Part shown: positions 1-7,655 of the stretch, piece after piece
Layout: each line of letters opens with the position of its first letter
Numbering within the stretch: position 1 is the first letter of the stretch
Origin: Glycomyces sp. NRRL B-16210
GTDB lineage: Bacteria > Actinomycetota > Actinomycetes > Mycobacteriales > Micromonosporaceae
Reading direction: 5' to 3'
Length of the DNA stretch: 64,000 bases
Assembly (NCBI RefSeq): GCF_000719515.1
Contig: NZ_JOGR01000004.1
Location: 62,001 to 126,000 of the forward strand
Position numbers and translations under genes: made by a program
Notes under the pieces: generated by a model
Database searches by the model: none
Seen by the model: only the letters and a program-made list of their open reading frames with translations
Told to the model about the DNA's origin: nothing

Positions 1-420
1 TTCGGCGCGCCCTGGCTCGCGGCGGGACCTGAGGCGGCGGCGAACGTGGCGATCCGCGGCGGCGGCGAGCGACTGGCCGAGACCGGCCCCGCCGGCGTCC
101 ACGCCGCCGCCGCAGCGGCGCTGGCGACCTTGCGTGAGCGGCTGCCGGGCGTGGCCGCCGATGCGCCGGGCGGCAACGCGTCGTGGGCGTATGCGACGAC
201 CTTCGACGAGTTCCTCGTCACGCGCATCATGGAGCTGGTCGTCCACGCCGACGACCTGGCCTGCTCGGTCGCGGTGGACACGCCCGAGTTCGACCAGGAC
301 GCCTTCGACACCGCCGCGGCCGTGCTGACTCGCTTGGCGGCCCACCGCCACGGCCAGGCGAACGTGGTGCGGGCCCTGGCTAGGGCCGAGCGGGCCCCGG
401 CCTCGATCAGCGGCCTGTAG
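1..420 (+). CDS. MDMPI/TIGR03083-like protein, 3' part only
   Basis: The reading frame is open from the first base, so the gene begins upstream of the window; 139 C-terminal residues are visible. The stretch around TRIMELVVHADDLACSV matches the end of the DinB-like four-helix fold of mycothiol-dependent maleylpyruvate isomerase family proteins, where this His belongs to the metal-binding triad. The same segment (TTRVVEVAVHGIDLADAL) occurs in the intact paralogue at 8413-9093. Members are mycothiol-linked isomerases/transferases or orphan DinB-fold proteins; the substrate cannot be told. The C terminus is short after the conserved helix. Confidence 0.7.
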   Translation, partial: FGAPWLAAGPEAAANVAIRGGGERLAETGPAGVHAAAAAALATLRERLPGVAADAPGGNASWAYATTFDEFLVTRIMELVVHADDLACSVAVDTPEFDQDAFDTAAAVLTRLAAHRHGQANVVRALARAERAPASISGL

Positions 421-447
421 CCGGTCTCGTCACCGCACCGGCTGGGG

Positions 448-453
448 TAGGGT
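448..453 (+). promoter_or_regulatory. -10 box TAGGGT, near-leaderless
   Basis: TANNNT hexamer ending 7 bases before the ATG at 461. No Shine-Dalgarno lies in between, so the transcript would start at or one base before the start codon. Confidence 0.5.
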
Positions 454-460
454 CGCCGCC

Positions 461-904
461 ATGGTCTCCCCGCCGACCCCCAGCGTCCGCCGCGCGTGGA
501 TCGCCCTCGCCTGGCTCGCCGCGACCCTCGCCGGGCTCCTCGCCGCGGTCTGGGCCGTCGCCTGGGCCCTGGAGGGCGGGCCGGTCCCGAGCACGGCCAC
601 GGTCGCCGAGGCGACCCACATGGCCTTCCCCGAGGGCACCGAGGTCGTCGAGGCCGACCTGGCGCAGATGCAGTCGCCGACGCCGGGCTCGCGCGCCGAG
701 GTCACCGTCGACATCCCCTCGGAGGCGTTCGGCGACTTCCTCGACGCCAACGCCATGGAGGCGCCCCTGCTGGCCGGGACGACCCCGGCCGGATGGGCCT
801 CGGGGATCATCCCGGCCGGATGCGGGCACGAGTCGTGCTGGGCGGCGACCATCATCGTCAAGGACGAGGCGGTCACCGTGACCCTCCACGTCACCCTCAT
901 CTGA
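461..904 (+). CDS. hypothetical membrane-anchored protein
   Basis: 147 residues, no family recognised. Residues about 10-36 form one hydrophobic segment rich in Ala, Leu and Trp, which would be an N-terminal membrane anchor or uncleaved signal. The rest (about 110 residues) is predicted outside the cytoplasm and contains one close Cys pair (CGHESC) that could form a disulfide. The product ends in a beta-like run (VTVTLHVTLI). It stands alone between the MDMPI-like gene and the convergent ogt gene. ATG 461 was chosen because it follows a TAGGGT box at leaderless distance. Confidence 0.6.
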   Translation: MVSPPTPSVRRAWIALAWLAATLAGLLAAVWAVAWALEGGPVPSTATVAEATHMAFPEGTEVVEADLAQMQSPTPGSRAEVTVDIPSEAFGDFLDANAMEAPLLAGTTPAGWASGIIPAGCGHESCWAATIIVKDEAVTVTLHVTLI

Positions 905-910
905 GGCGGC

Positions 911-1423
911 TCAGGCGAACAGGGCCGGCTCGCCGCGCTCGAGCGACAGCAGCCGCTCCTTGCGCCACAGGCCCCCGGCGTAGCCGGTGAGCTTCCCGTT
1001 CGCCCCGATCACCCGGTGGCAGGGGACGACGATCGCGATCGGGTTGCGCCCGTTGGCGAGCCCGACCGCGCGCACTGCTTTGCGGTCGCCGATCCGCTCG
1101 GCCACGTCCATGTAGGACCAGGTCTGGCCGTAGGGGATCCGGACCAGCTCGGACCACACGCGGCGTTGGAAGGGCGTGCCGGTCGCGGCCAGGGGCAGGT
1201 CGAACTCCTTGAGGTCCCCGGCGAAATACGCGGTCAACTGTTCCTCGGCGGCCTCCAGGACCGGGGTCGCCTCGTGGGGTCCCCAGTCGGGGGGGATCTC
1301 CTCGACGCCCATGTGCACCAGCGTCACGCCCGCCTCGACCGCTACGACCGCCATCAGTCCCAGCGGCGACTCGAACGTCACATGCCTCGCCTCGGCCGCC
1401 TGCGGCCGCACTCGCACCTTCAT
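911..1423 (-). CDS. ogt: methylated-DNA--protein-cysteine S-methyltransferase
   Basis: 170 residues, normal length for Ogt. It removes methyl groups from O6-methylguanine (and O4-methylthymine) by suicidal transfer to its own cysteine. The active-site motif IVVPCHRVIG is present with the acceptor at Cys135, followed by the conserved LTGYAGGLWRK segment. The helix-turn-helix part (TPFQRRVWSEL..IPYGQTWSY) is also typical. It starts 8 bases after the stop of the ada-alkA gene with AGGAG ahead of the ATG, so the two are one repair operon. Assignment is firm. Confidence 0.93.
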   Translation of the reverse strand: MKVRVRPQAAEARHVTFESPLGLMAVVAVEAGVTLVHMGVEEIPPDWGPHEATPVLEAAEEQLTAYFAGDLKEFDLPLAATGTPFQRRVWSELVRIPYGQTWSYMDVAERIGDRKAVRAVGLANGRNPIAIVVPCHRVIGANGKLTGYAGGLWRKERLLSLERGEPALFA

Positions 1424-1431
1424 CGCTTCTC

Positions 1432-2913
1432 CTAGTTCGTCGGCAGCTTGTTCGTCGGATGCTCACTGGAGGCCCACAGGTACTGCACCGCGTAGGAGCG
1501 CCACGGCCGCCACGGGAGCGAGCGGGCCTCCAGCGCCCGCCCCGCGCCCAGTCCCAGGCGCTCGGCGCCCTTGACCACCCCGAGGTCCTTGACCGGGAAC
1601 GCGTCGGGGTCGCCCAGGGCCCGCATCGCGATCATCTCTACCGTCCACGGGCCGACGCCCGGCACCTGCGCCAGGGCCCGGCGCGACCGGGCCCAGTCCG
1701 CGCCTGGACCGACCTCCACCGTGCCGTCGGCGAGGGCCTTGGCCAGGGCGAGCACGGTCCGTTTGCGGGCGTTGGGCATCGGCAGGTGGTCGGGGTCGGC
1801 CTCGGCGAGCGCCGCAGGGGCGGGGAACAGGCGCGTCAGGGCCCCTTCGGGGTCCTCGACGGCCTCGCCGTAGCGTTCGGCCAGCCGCGCGGCGACCGTG
1901 GCGGCCGAGGCGGTCGCGATCTGCTGGCCGATGACGGCCCGGATCGCGTACTCGGGGCCGTCGGCCTTGCGCGGCACGCGCCGCCCCGGGGTCTTGGCGA
2001 CCAGCGGCGCCAGCACCGGGTCGGCCGCGAGGGCCTCCATCGGCGCGTGCGGGTCGGCGTCCAGGTCCAAAGCCCGCCGGCAGCGGGCGACCGCGGCGGT
2101 CACGTCCCGCAGGTCGGCGACGCGCAGCCGGCATTCGACGAAGCCCGGGCCCGGGCGCAGCGCGGCGATCCCGGGACCGTGCGGCAGGCGCAGCGTGCGC
2201 CGGTAGGCGCCCTCGCGCCATTCCTCGACGCCGGGGGCCGCGGCGGCGGCGAGGTGCCCGAACAGGTTCGAGGGCTCGAACGGCTCCCGGTAGGCCAGGC
2301 GCAACGCGATCGCCCCGGCCGCGGCCTGTGCGGTGCGGCGGCTTTTTCGGCGCAGTTCGGTGGGGGAGCAGGCGTAGACCTCGGCGACGGTGCGGTTGAA
2401 CGCCCTGATCGAGGTGAAACCGGCCGCGAAGGCCACCTGGCCCATCGGCAGGTCGGTGCTCTCGATGAGCGTGCGCGCGCATTGGGCGCGCTGGGCGCGG
2501 GCCAGCGCGGCCGGTCCGGCGCCGACTTCGCCGATGAGGAGCCGTTCGAGCTGCCGCAGCGAGTAGCCCAGGCGCTTGGCGAGGCCCGCGGCGCCTTCGC
2601 GGTCGACCACGCCTTCGCCGATGAGGCGCATCGCCCGGGCGCACGTGTCGGTGCGCCAGTCCCACGCCGGCGAGCCGGGGGAGGCGTCGGGCCGGCAGCG
2701 TTTGCACGCCCGGTACCCGGCCTCTTGGGCGGCCGCGGCCGAGGGATAGAACCGCTGGTGCTCGCGTTTGGGTTTGACCGCCGGGCACGAGGGGCGGCAG
2801 TAGATGCGCGTGGAGGTCACGGCCAGGAACACCCAACCGTCGAAGCGGGCGTCGCGCCCGGCGACGGCCGCCTGCAACTGGGTCTCGTTGAACGTCAGCG
2901 CTCCAAGGGTCAT
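1432..2913 (-). CDS. Ada-AlkA fusion: methylphosphotriester-sensing activator with 3-methyladenine DNA glycosylase
   Basis: 493 residues. Domains in order: Ada zinc/methyl-acceptor domain (about 20-85) with Cys39, Cys43, Cys70 and Cys73; AraC-type helix-turn-helix (about 95-190, GQVAFAAGFTSIRAFNRTV); AlkA N-terminal domain (about 200-290); and the helix-hairpin-helix glycosylase domain with VPGVGPWTVEMIAMRAL and the catalytic Asp in FPVKDLGV. The protein should sense methyl phosphotriesters, activate transcription of its own operon, and excise alkylated purines; the Ogt step is supplied by the next gene. This Ada-AlkA layout is common in actinomycetes. No clear -10 box was found upstream. Confidence 0.92.
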   Translation of the reverse strand: MTLGALTFNETQLQAAVAGRDARFDGWVFLAVTSTRIYCRPSCPAVKPKREHQRFYPSAAAAQEAGYRACKRCRPDASPGSPAWDWRTDTCARAMRLIGEGVVDREGAAGLAKRLGYSLRQLERLLIGEVGAGPAALARAQRAQCARTLIESTDLPMGQVAFAAGFTSIRAFNRTVAEVYACSPTELRRKSRRTAQAAAGAIALRLAYREPFEPSNLFGHLAAAAAPGVEEWREGAYRRTLRLPHGPGIAALRPGPGFVECRLRVADLRDVTAAVARCRRALDLDADPHAPMEALAADPVLAPLVAKTPGRRVPRKADGPEYAIRAVIGQQIATASAATVAARLAERYGEAVEDPEGALTRLFPAPAALAEADPDHLPMPNARKRTVLALAKALADGTVEVGPGADWARSRRALAQVPGVGPWTVEMIAMRALGDPDAFPVKDLGVVKGAERLGLGAGRALEARSLPWRPWRSYAVQYLWASSEHPTNKLPTN

Positions 2914-2962
2914 GCCCCAAGGGTGCCCGCCGGGTGCGACAACGGCTAGCCGGAATGCGACA

Positions 2963-3937
2963 TCACGCTTCGGGCAGCTGGAGGCGGTCGACCGCCTCCC
3001 GGGAGCGGCGGGCCGGGCGCCGGTCGTAGCGGGCGGTCGTGGCCGGTGAGGCGTGCCCGACCAGGGACTGCGTGATCGCCAGGTCCACGCCGGCGTCGAG
3101 CAGCTCGCCGATGAAGGTGCGGCGGAAGTCGTGCGGGGTGTGGCGGCGCTGCCCGGCCTCGACCAGGCGCTTGGTGAGCAGGTCGGCGATCGCCTGCCCG
3201 GTCATGGCGGGGAGGCGGTTGCCGGTGCGGCGCAGCCGCCCGGCCTTGTTGATCGGGCAGAACAGGGCCCCGGGGGTGTTGCCGCGCACGGCCATCCACC
3301 GCTCCAGGCGCGCCTGGGCCGCTTCGGTGACGTAGACGGCCCGTTCCTTGTTGCCCTTGCCGACGATGCGGATCGAGCGTTCGGCCCCGTCGTAGTCGAC
3401 CAGGCGCATCGAGGCGATCTCCGATCTCCGGCAGCCGGTGGAGTAGAGCGTGGCGAGCACCGCCGCGTCGCGGGCGCCGGCCGGCCCGGGGTCGGCGTCG
3501 CACGCGTACAGGGCCGCGCCGAGCGCCTCGGCGTCGACCTGCTGCCCGACCGGCAGCCGCTGGGCCTTGACCGGCGGCAGGTCGCAGGCCCGCTGGTAGT
3601 CCTCGGCGGCCATGAGGTCGAGCCGCCACGCCTCCTTGAGGACCCGCCGCAGGGCCGCGAGGTGCTTGTTGACGTAGGCGCCCGACCAGCCCGAGTCGAT
3701 CATCACCGCCCGCAGCCTGGAGGTGTGCTCGTAGCGCAGCAGATGCCACGGCTGGCCCGCGCCGGCGGCCTCAGGGTCGCCCGACAGCAGCTGCGCGATG
3801 CGGTCGAGGCACCCGCGCATGGTCCGCCGCGACTCGGCCGACCCGAGCGAGTCGAGATAGGCGACGTACGGGTCGGCGCCGGGCCGCGGGACGGGCGTGT
3901 ACTCGTGCCATGCGCGGCCGGCGATCTCAGCGGACAT
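2963..3937 (-). CDS. tyrosine recombinase / phage-type integrase
   Basis: 324 residues from ATG 3937, chosen because TATCGT lies 7 bases upstream and the earlier in-frame start adds a low-complexity tail. An N-terminal SAM-like core-binding domain (about 20-120) precedes the catalytic domain. The catalytic set is visible: Arg in STGCRRSEIASMRL, HTPHDFRRTF (H-x-x-R), and QSLVGHASPATTARYDRR with His and nucleophile Tyr. It resembles XerC/D-like single integrases. There is no excisionase, phage gene, tRNA target or obvious att repeat nearby, so it is either a domesticated recombinase or the remnant of an element. Confidence 0.88.
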   Translation of the reverse strand: MSAEIAGRAWHEYTPVPRPGADPYVAYLDSLGSAESRRTMRGCLDRIAQLLSGDPEAAGAGQPWHLLRYEHTSRLRAVMIDSGWSGAYVNKHLAALRRVLKEAWRLDLMAAEDYQRACDLPPVKAQRLPVGQQVDAEALGAALYACDADPGPAGARDAAVLATLYSTGCRRSEIASMRLVDYDGAERSIRIVGKGNKERAVYVTEAAQARLERWMAVRGNTPGALFCPINKAGRLRRTGNRLPAMTGQAIADLLTKRLVEAGQRRHTPHDFRRTFIGELLDAGVDLAITQSLVGHASPATTARYDRRPARRSREAVDRLQLPEA

Positions 3938-3944
3938 GCCTGCC

Positions 3945-3950
3945 ACGATA
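3945..3950 (-). promoter_or_regulatory. -10 box TATCGT for the recombinase
   Basis: TANNNT hexamer on the minus strand, 7 bases before the recombinase ATG at 3937; leaderless spacing, no Shine-Dalgarno. Confidence 0.5.
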
Positions 3951-4030
3951 GTCCAAGCCGCGCAACCGGACGGCCGGCGCGGCCACGGACCCGAATACGG
4001 CCATGGCATGACAGCACTGGAGACCGATCC

Positions 4031-4462
4031 ATGGCAAGATCAGCGACCATGGCGTTCCACACCACCACCATCGACGTCCACACCGGACGCCGCGAGACCG
4101 TCCACAACCTCACCGGCGACTGCGAGGCCTTCCTGGAGGCCGCCGGCGCCAGAGAAGGCCTGCTCAACGTGTTCGTCCCGCACGCGACCGCTGGCATCGC
4201 CGTCATCGAGACCGGCGCCGGCTCCGACGAGGACCTCCTCGACGCCCTCGGCGACCTGCTGCCGCGCACCGACCGGTGGCGCCACCAGCACGGCTCGACC
4301 GGACACGGCAGGGACCACGTCCTGCCCGCACTGGTCGCCCCCCACGCCACGCTCCCGGTCGTTGCCGGCCGCATCGCCCTGGGCACCTGGCAGTCGATCC
4401 TGCTGGTCGACACCAACCGCGACAACCCCGACCGGACCGTCCGCCTCACCTTCCTCGGCTGA
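4031..4462 (+). CDS. YjbQ/UPF0047 family protein
   Basis: 143 residues from ATG 4031 (GGAGA about 8 bases upstream); ATG 4049 would give 137 residues, equally close to the family length. The UPF0047 signature is clear: GLLNVFVPHATAGIAVIE near the middle, then WRHQHGSTGHGRDH, and a C-terminal LGTWQSILLVDTNRDNPDRTV. Conserved His residues bind metal in solved structures. Some members have low thiamin-phosphate synthase activity, but the physiological role is uncertain. The gene lies between the divergent recombinase and a MerR regulator with no evident functional link. Confidence 0.85.
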   Translation: MARSATMAFHTTTIDVHTGRRETVHNLTGDCEAFLEAAGAREGLLNVFVPHATAGIAVIETGAGSDEDLLDALGDLLPRTDRWRHQHGSTGHGRDHVLPALVAPHATLPVVAGRIALGTWQSILLVDTNRDNPDRTVRLTFLG

Positions 4463-4518
4463 ACGCCGCCACCGAACCCGCAGGCCGCCAGGCCCGCACA
4501 CCGCGCCAGCGGGCAGCG

Positions 4519-4524
4519 TATCCT
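4519..4524 (+). promoter_or_regulatory. -10 box TATCCT for merR gene
   Basis: Hexamer lies 8 bases before GTG 4533. A GTG at 4527 is only 2 bases from the box and would lie upstream of the expected transcription start, so 4533 is preferred. Confidence 0.5.
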
Positions 4525-4532
4525 CGGTGAAC

Positions 4533-4907
4533 GTGGACACGACCGCTCACGGCGCCTACACGATCGGCGAATGCGCCCGCCGATCCGGCTTCAGCATGGA
4601 CACCCTGCGCTACTACGAACGCATCGGCCTCATCGACGACGTCGCCCGCACCCCCACCGGCCAGCGGCGCTTCACCGACGAGCACCTCGAATGGCTCGGC
4701 ACCCTCAAATGCCTGCGCGACACCGGCATGCCCGTCGAGCAGATGTGCCGCTTCGCCGACCTCGCCCGATCCGGCGACGGCACCATCGACGAGCGCATCG
4801 CACTCCTCGAAGACCACCGCGTCGCCGTCGACGCCCGCATGGCCGACCTGGTCGCCAAAAGGGACTACCTGCTCGGCAAGATCGACTACTACCGGTCGGT
4901 GCGCTAA
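4533..4907 (+). CDS. MerR family transcriptional regulator
   Basis: 124 residues. The N-terminal winged helix starts YTIGECARRSGFSMDTLRYYERIGLI, the hallmark of MerR proteins that act on stretched -35/-10 spacers. Residues about 70-124 form the dimerising coiled coil (DHRVAVDARMADLVAKRDYLLGK). No Cys cluster is present, so metal sensing is unlikely; a small-molecule effector is more likely. It precedes the coupled nucleotidyltransferase set (next start 43 bases downstream, which has its own -10 box) and may control it. Confidence 0.88.
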   Translation: MDTTAHGAYTIGECARRSGFSMDTLRYYERIGLIDDVARTPTGQRRFTDEHLEWLGTLKCLRDTGMPVEQMCRFADLARSGDGTIDERIALLEDHRVAVDARMADLVAKRDYLLGKIDYYRSVR

Positions 4908-4937
4908 AACCGCTCGACACCGCCGAGCCGCCGCGGC

Positions 4938-4943
4938 GATACT
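4938..4943 (+). promoter_or_regulatory. -10 box GATACT for nucleotidyltransferase operon
   Basis: GATACT lies exactly 6 bases before GTG 4950, the commonest spacing seen at leaderless starts in this window. Confidence 0.45.
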
Positions 4944-4949
4944 CGGCCC

Positions 4950-5699
4950 GTGCACCACAGCGACCAGGCCCGGGCGATCGCCGACCGCCTCGCGGCCGAC
5001 CTCGCCGCCGGAACCGAGGGGATCGCCCTGGTCGGATCGGTCGCCAACGGCACCGACCACCCCCACTCCGACATCGACCTCATCCTCGCCACCGACCGCG
5101 ATCCGGGCGTGGAGACCCGGCAGGTCGACGGCCGCCTGGTGACCCTCACCCGCGCCGGCCTCCACCAGCTGCGATCGGCCTTCACCAGCCCCCGAGAAGC
5201 CGGCGCCGCCGTCCCCGCCTGGCGCGCCGCGCGCCTCCTGCACGACCCCCACGGCACCCTCGCCGCACTCCAGGCCGAAGCGCGCGCCTGGCGATGGGCG
5301 AGCCTCGCCGCCGCAGCCGACCGCTGGGCCGCAAGCGAACTGGTCGGCCTCGCCGAAGAAGCCCACAAAATCAGCGGCATGCTCGCCCTCGACCGGCCCC
5401 GCGCGGCCGCGGCCAACCGCCTCATCCTCACCCTCGGCCTCACCGTCCCCCTCGCCGCCGCGCACCGGCTCCTCTACGACTCCGAGAACGACCTGTGGGA
5501 CGCCCTCGCCGCCGCCGAAGGCCCCACCTGGGCCCAGGCCTGGGACACCGCCGCCGGCGTGCACCACGCCGGCCACGAAGCGGGCTGCCGCGCCGCCCTG
5601 CGCCTGTACCGACTCGCCGCCGACCGCCTCGCACCCCACCTCGACGACGCCGACCTCGCCATCGTCACCGCCGCCGGCGACCTCACCGAAAGGACCTGA
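4950..5699 (+). CDS. nucleotidyltransferase-fold protein
   Basis: 249 residues. Near the N terminus the sequence ALVGSVANGTDHPHSDIDLI carries the GS-x(n)-SDIDL motif of pol-beta-type nucleotidyltransferases, with the two metal-binding Asp residues, as in AadA/Lnu-type antibiotic adenylyltransferases. A mostly helical C-terminal half (about 110-245) resembles the substrate-binding bundle of such enzymes. It is translationally coupled to the following P-loop protein (TGATG overlap), which is itself coupled to an APH-fold kinase. The substrate is unknown; antibiotic or nucleotide modification are both possible. Confidence 0.75.
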   Translation: MHHSDQARAIADRLAADLAAGTEGIALVGSVANGTDHPHSDIDLILATDRDPGVETRQVDGRLVTLTRAGLHQLRSAFTSPREAGAAVPAWRAARLLHDPHGTLAALQAEARAWRWASLAAAADRWAASELVGLAEEAHKISGMLALDRPRAAAANRLILTLGLTVPLAAAHRLLYDSENDLWDALAAAEGPTWAQAWDTAAGVHHAGHEAGCRAALRLYRLAADRLAPHLDDADLAIVTAAGDLTERT

Positions 5700-6238
5700 T
5701 GCGCCGCCACATCCTCACCGGCGCCCCCGGATCGGGCAAGACCACCGTCGCGAACCTCCTCGCCGCGGCCGGACGCACCGTCGTCGCCGAAGCCGCCACC
5801 GACCGCATCGCCGCCGCCCAAGCCGCCGGCACCCCGCAGCCGTGGAACGACCCCGGCTTCTGCGAGACCGTCGCCAAGGCCCAACGCGACCGCCAGGCCG
5901 CCGCCGACGCCCTCCCCGGCCCCGACCAGTACTTCGACCGCTCCCCGGTCTGCACCCTCGCGCTGGCCCGCTTCCTCGGACAGGCCCCCGGCCCGATCCT
6001 GACCGCCGAACTCGACCGCATCCGCACCGAAGGCCCCTACCAGCGCCGCGTGTACTGCTTCGACCTGCTCGGCTTCATCACCCCGACACCCGCCCGCCGC
6101 ATCGACCTCGACGCGGCCAAAAGCTTCGAACAGCTCCACCTCGAGGCCTACACCGAACTGGGCTTCACGATCGAACGCCTCCCCGCCGCCGCCCCGGCCG
6201 AACGCGCCGCCCTCCTCACCGACCTCACGGAGCCGTAG
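5699..6238 (+). CDS. small P-loop ATPase/kinase (AAA_28-like)
   Basis: 179 residues starting at the ATG that overlaps the upstream stop. Walker A is HILTGAPGSGKTTVANLL at residues about 4-20. A YFDRSPVC segment (about 80) occupies the place of the acidic Walker B/substrate motif in this family of single-domain NTPases. The family contains predicted kinases of unknown substrate. The overlap with both neighbours (TGATG upstream, TAGTG downstream) implies equimolar translation of all three proteins. Confidence 0.75.
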   Translation: MRRHILTGAPGSGKTTVANLLAAAGRTVVAEAATDRIAAAQAAGTPQPWNDPGFCETVAKAQRDRQAAADALPGPDQYFDRSPVCTLALARFLGQAPGPILTAELDRIRTEGPYQRRVYCFDLLGFITPTPARRIDLDAAKSFEQLHLEAYTELGFTIERLPAAAPAERAALLTDLTEP

Positions 6239-7113
6239 TGGACGACCTCACCGCCGACCTCGCCCGCCGCCTCGTCGCCGAGCAGTTCCCCGCCTGGGCC
6301 CACCTGGAGGTCACCGGCGTCGAACGCCAAGGCTGGGACAACCGGACCTTCCGCCTCGGCACCGACCTGACCGTGCGCCTGCCCAGCGCCGCGGCCTACA
6401 CCCCCGCGGTCGACAAAGAACACCGCCACCTGCCCGCACTCGCGGCCCACCTGCCGATCCCCGTCCCCGAACCGGTCGCCCTCGGCGCCCCCACCGGCGA
6501 CTTCCCCCACCCTTGGTCGATCCGGCGCTGGCTCGAAGGCGAGACGATCGACGTCGCCACGGGCCTGGACCGCGACCGGCTCGCCAACGACCTCGGGCGA
6601 CTCCTGACGATCCTGCGATCGGCCCCCGCCGCGGACGGACCGGCCGCCGGACAGCACTCGTTCTACCGCGGCTGCCACCCCTCGGCCTACGCCGACCAGG
6701 TCCAGGCGGCCCTGCGCGAACTGGAGGCGCGGGTCGACACCGCCGCGTGCGAGGCGGTCTGGGCCGCGGCCCTCACCTCGGTCTGGGAACAGTCACCGGT
6801 GTGGTTCCACGGCGACATCGCCGCAGGCAACCTCCTGGCCGCGAACGGGCGGCTGTCGGCGCTCATCGACTTCGGCACCTGCGGCGTCGGCGACCCCGCC
6901 TGCGACCTGGTCATCGCCTGGACCTACTTCGACGGCGACGAACGCCGGATCTTCCGCGAAGCGGCCGGCCTGGACGAGGGCGCCTGGCGCCGCGCCCGCG
7001 GCTGGGCCCTGTGGAAGGCCCTGATCCTCATCGCCCGCGTCCCCGGCGCCGACACCGACGGCGCCCAGACCCGCATCCTCACCGAGATCCTCACCGACCC
7101 GCTCACCGACTGA
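6238..7113 (+). CDS. aminoglycoside phosphotransferase-fold kinase
   Basis: 291 residues; GTG 6238 overlaps the previous stop. The protein-kinase-like fold is shown by the Brenner motif VWFHGDIAAGNLL (catalytic Asp) and the metal-binding LIDFGTCGVGDPACDLVIAW. The N-terminal lobe (VERQGWDNRTFRLGTDLTVRLPS) supplies the nucleotide-binding Lys/Arg region. APH-fold enzymes phosphorylate aminoglycosides, macrolides, choline, homoserine or other alcohols, so resistance cannot be assumed. It is the third gene of a coupled operon and its stop abuts the end of the convergent TPR gene. Confidence 0.85.
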   Translation: MDDLTADLARRLVAEQFPAWAHLEVTGVERQGWDNRTFRLGTDLTVRLPSAAAYTPAVDKEHRHLPALAAHLPIPVPEPVALGAPTGDFPHPWSIRRWLEGETIDVATGLDRDRLANDLGRLLTILRSAPAADGPAAGQHSFYRGCHPSAYADQVQAALRELEARVDTAACEAVWAAALTSVWEQSPVWFHGDIAAGNLLAANGRLSALIDFGTCGVGDPACDLVIAWTYFDGDERRIFREAAGLDEGAWRRARGWALWKALILIARVPGADTDGAQTRILTEILTDPLTD

Positions 7114-7614
7114 CTACGCGACCGGGCCCTGCCCGACCAGACCGCGCGCGTAGTCGACGGTCGAGCGCCGATACCGCGGCAGATGCGGGGCCAACGCCAG
7201 CAGCGCCACCGACAGGCCCTCCCGCTCGCGACCGAGCTTCGCGAGCGTGAGCGCCTCGCACATCGCCAGCGCGTCGTCGTAGTCGTCCGAGCCGCGCTCG
7301 CGCTCCTCGGCCAAGACCTCAAGCGCCTCCTCGGGCCGGCCGGTCTCGCGCAGCGAGGAGGCCATCTGGATCGACACCCGCCGGCGGCGCACCCCGCCGA
7401 GCCCGGCCGCGACCGCCCGCTCGTAGTAGCCGACGGCCGCCTCGGTGTACCCGGTCGAGTCGTGCGCGCCGCCGACCTCGAACAGCGCCACCGGGTCGTC
7501 CTCGGCGCATTCGGCCGCCAGTTCCCGCATCGCCGCGACGAACGCGTCGCGGTCCATGTCGTCGAGCCGCTCCCACAGGGCCGCGGCCCGTTGTTCCCAC
7601 TCTCGCGTTGCCAT
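7114..7614 (-). CDS. tetratricopeptide-repeat protein (TPR_5 type)
   Basis: 166 residues. Helical repeats contain the TPR signature, for example FEVGGAHDSTGYTEAAVGYYERAVAAGL (split over two helices) and the next unit with GRPEEALEVLAEE. The layout matches the short actinobacterial TPR_5 proteins whose partner is unknown. No signal peptide or membrane segment, so it is cytosolic. The start has TAGGTT exactly 6 bases upstream (7621-7626). Confidence 0.75.
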   Translation of the reverse strand: MATREWEQRAAALWERLDDMDRDAFVAAMRELAAECAEDDPVALFEVGGAHDSTGYTEAAVGYYERAVAAGLGGVRRRRVSIQMASSLRETGRPEEALEVLAEERERGSDDYDDALAMCEALTLAKLGREREGLSVALLALAPHLPRYRRSTVDYARGLVGQGPVA

Positions 7615-7620
7615 GCGCGC

Positions 7621-7626
7621 AACCTA
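7621..7626 (-). promoter_or_regulatory. -10 box TAGGTT, leaderless
   Basis: Minus-strand TAGGTT with a 6-base spacer to the TPR gene ATG at 7614. Confidence 0.55.
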
Positions 7627-7655
7627 CGCGAGCGCTCGCCGCGATCGGGGACCGG

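Noticed and set aside
2914..4030. att site or tRNA near the tyrosine recombinase
   Set aside because: No tRNA-like sequence or direct repeat was seen around it in this window.
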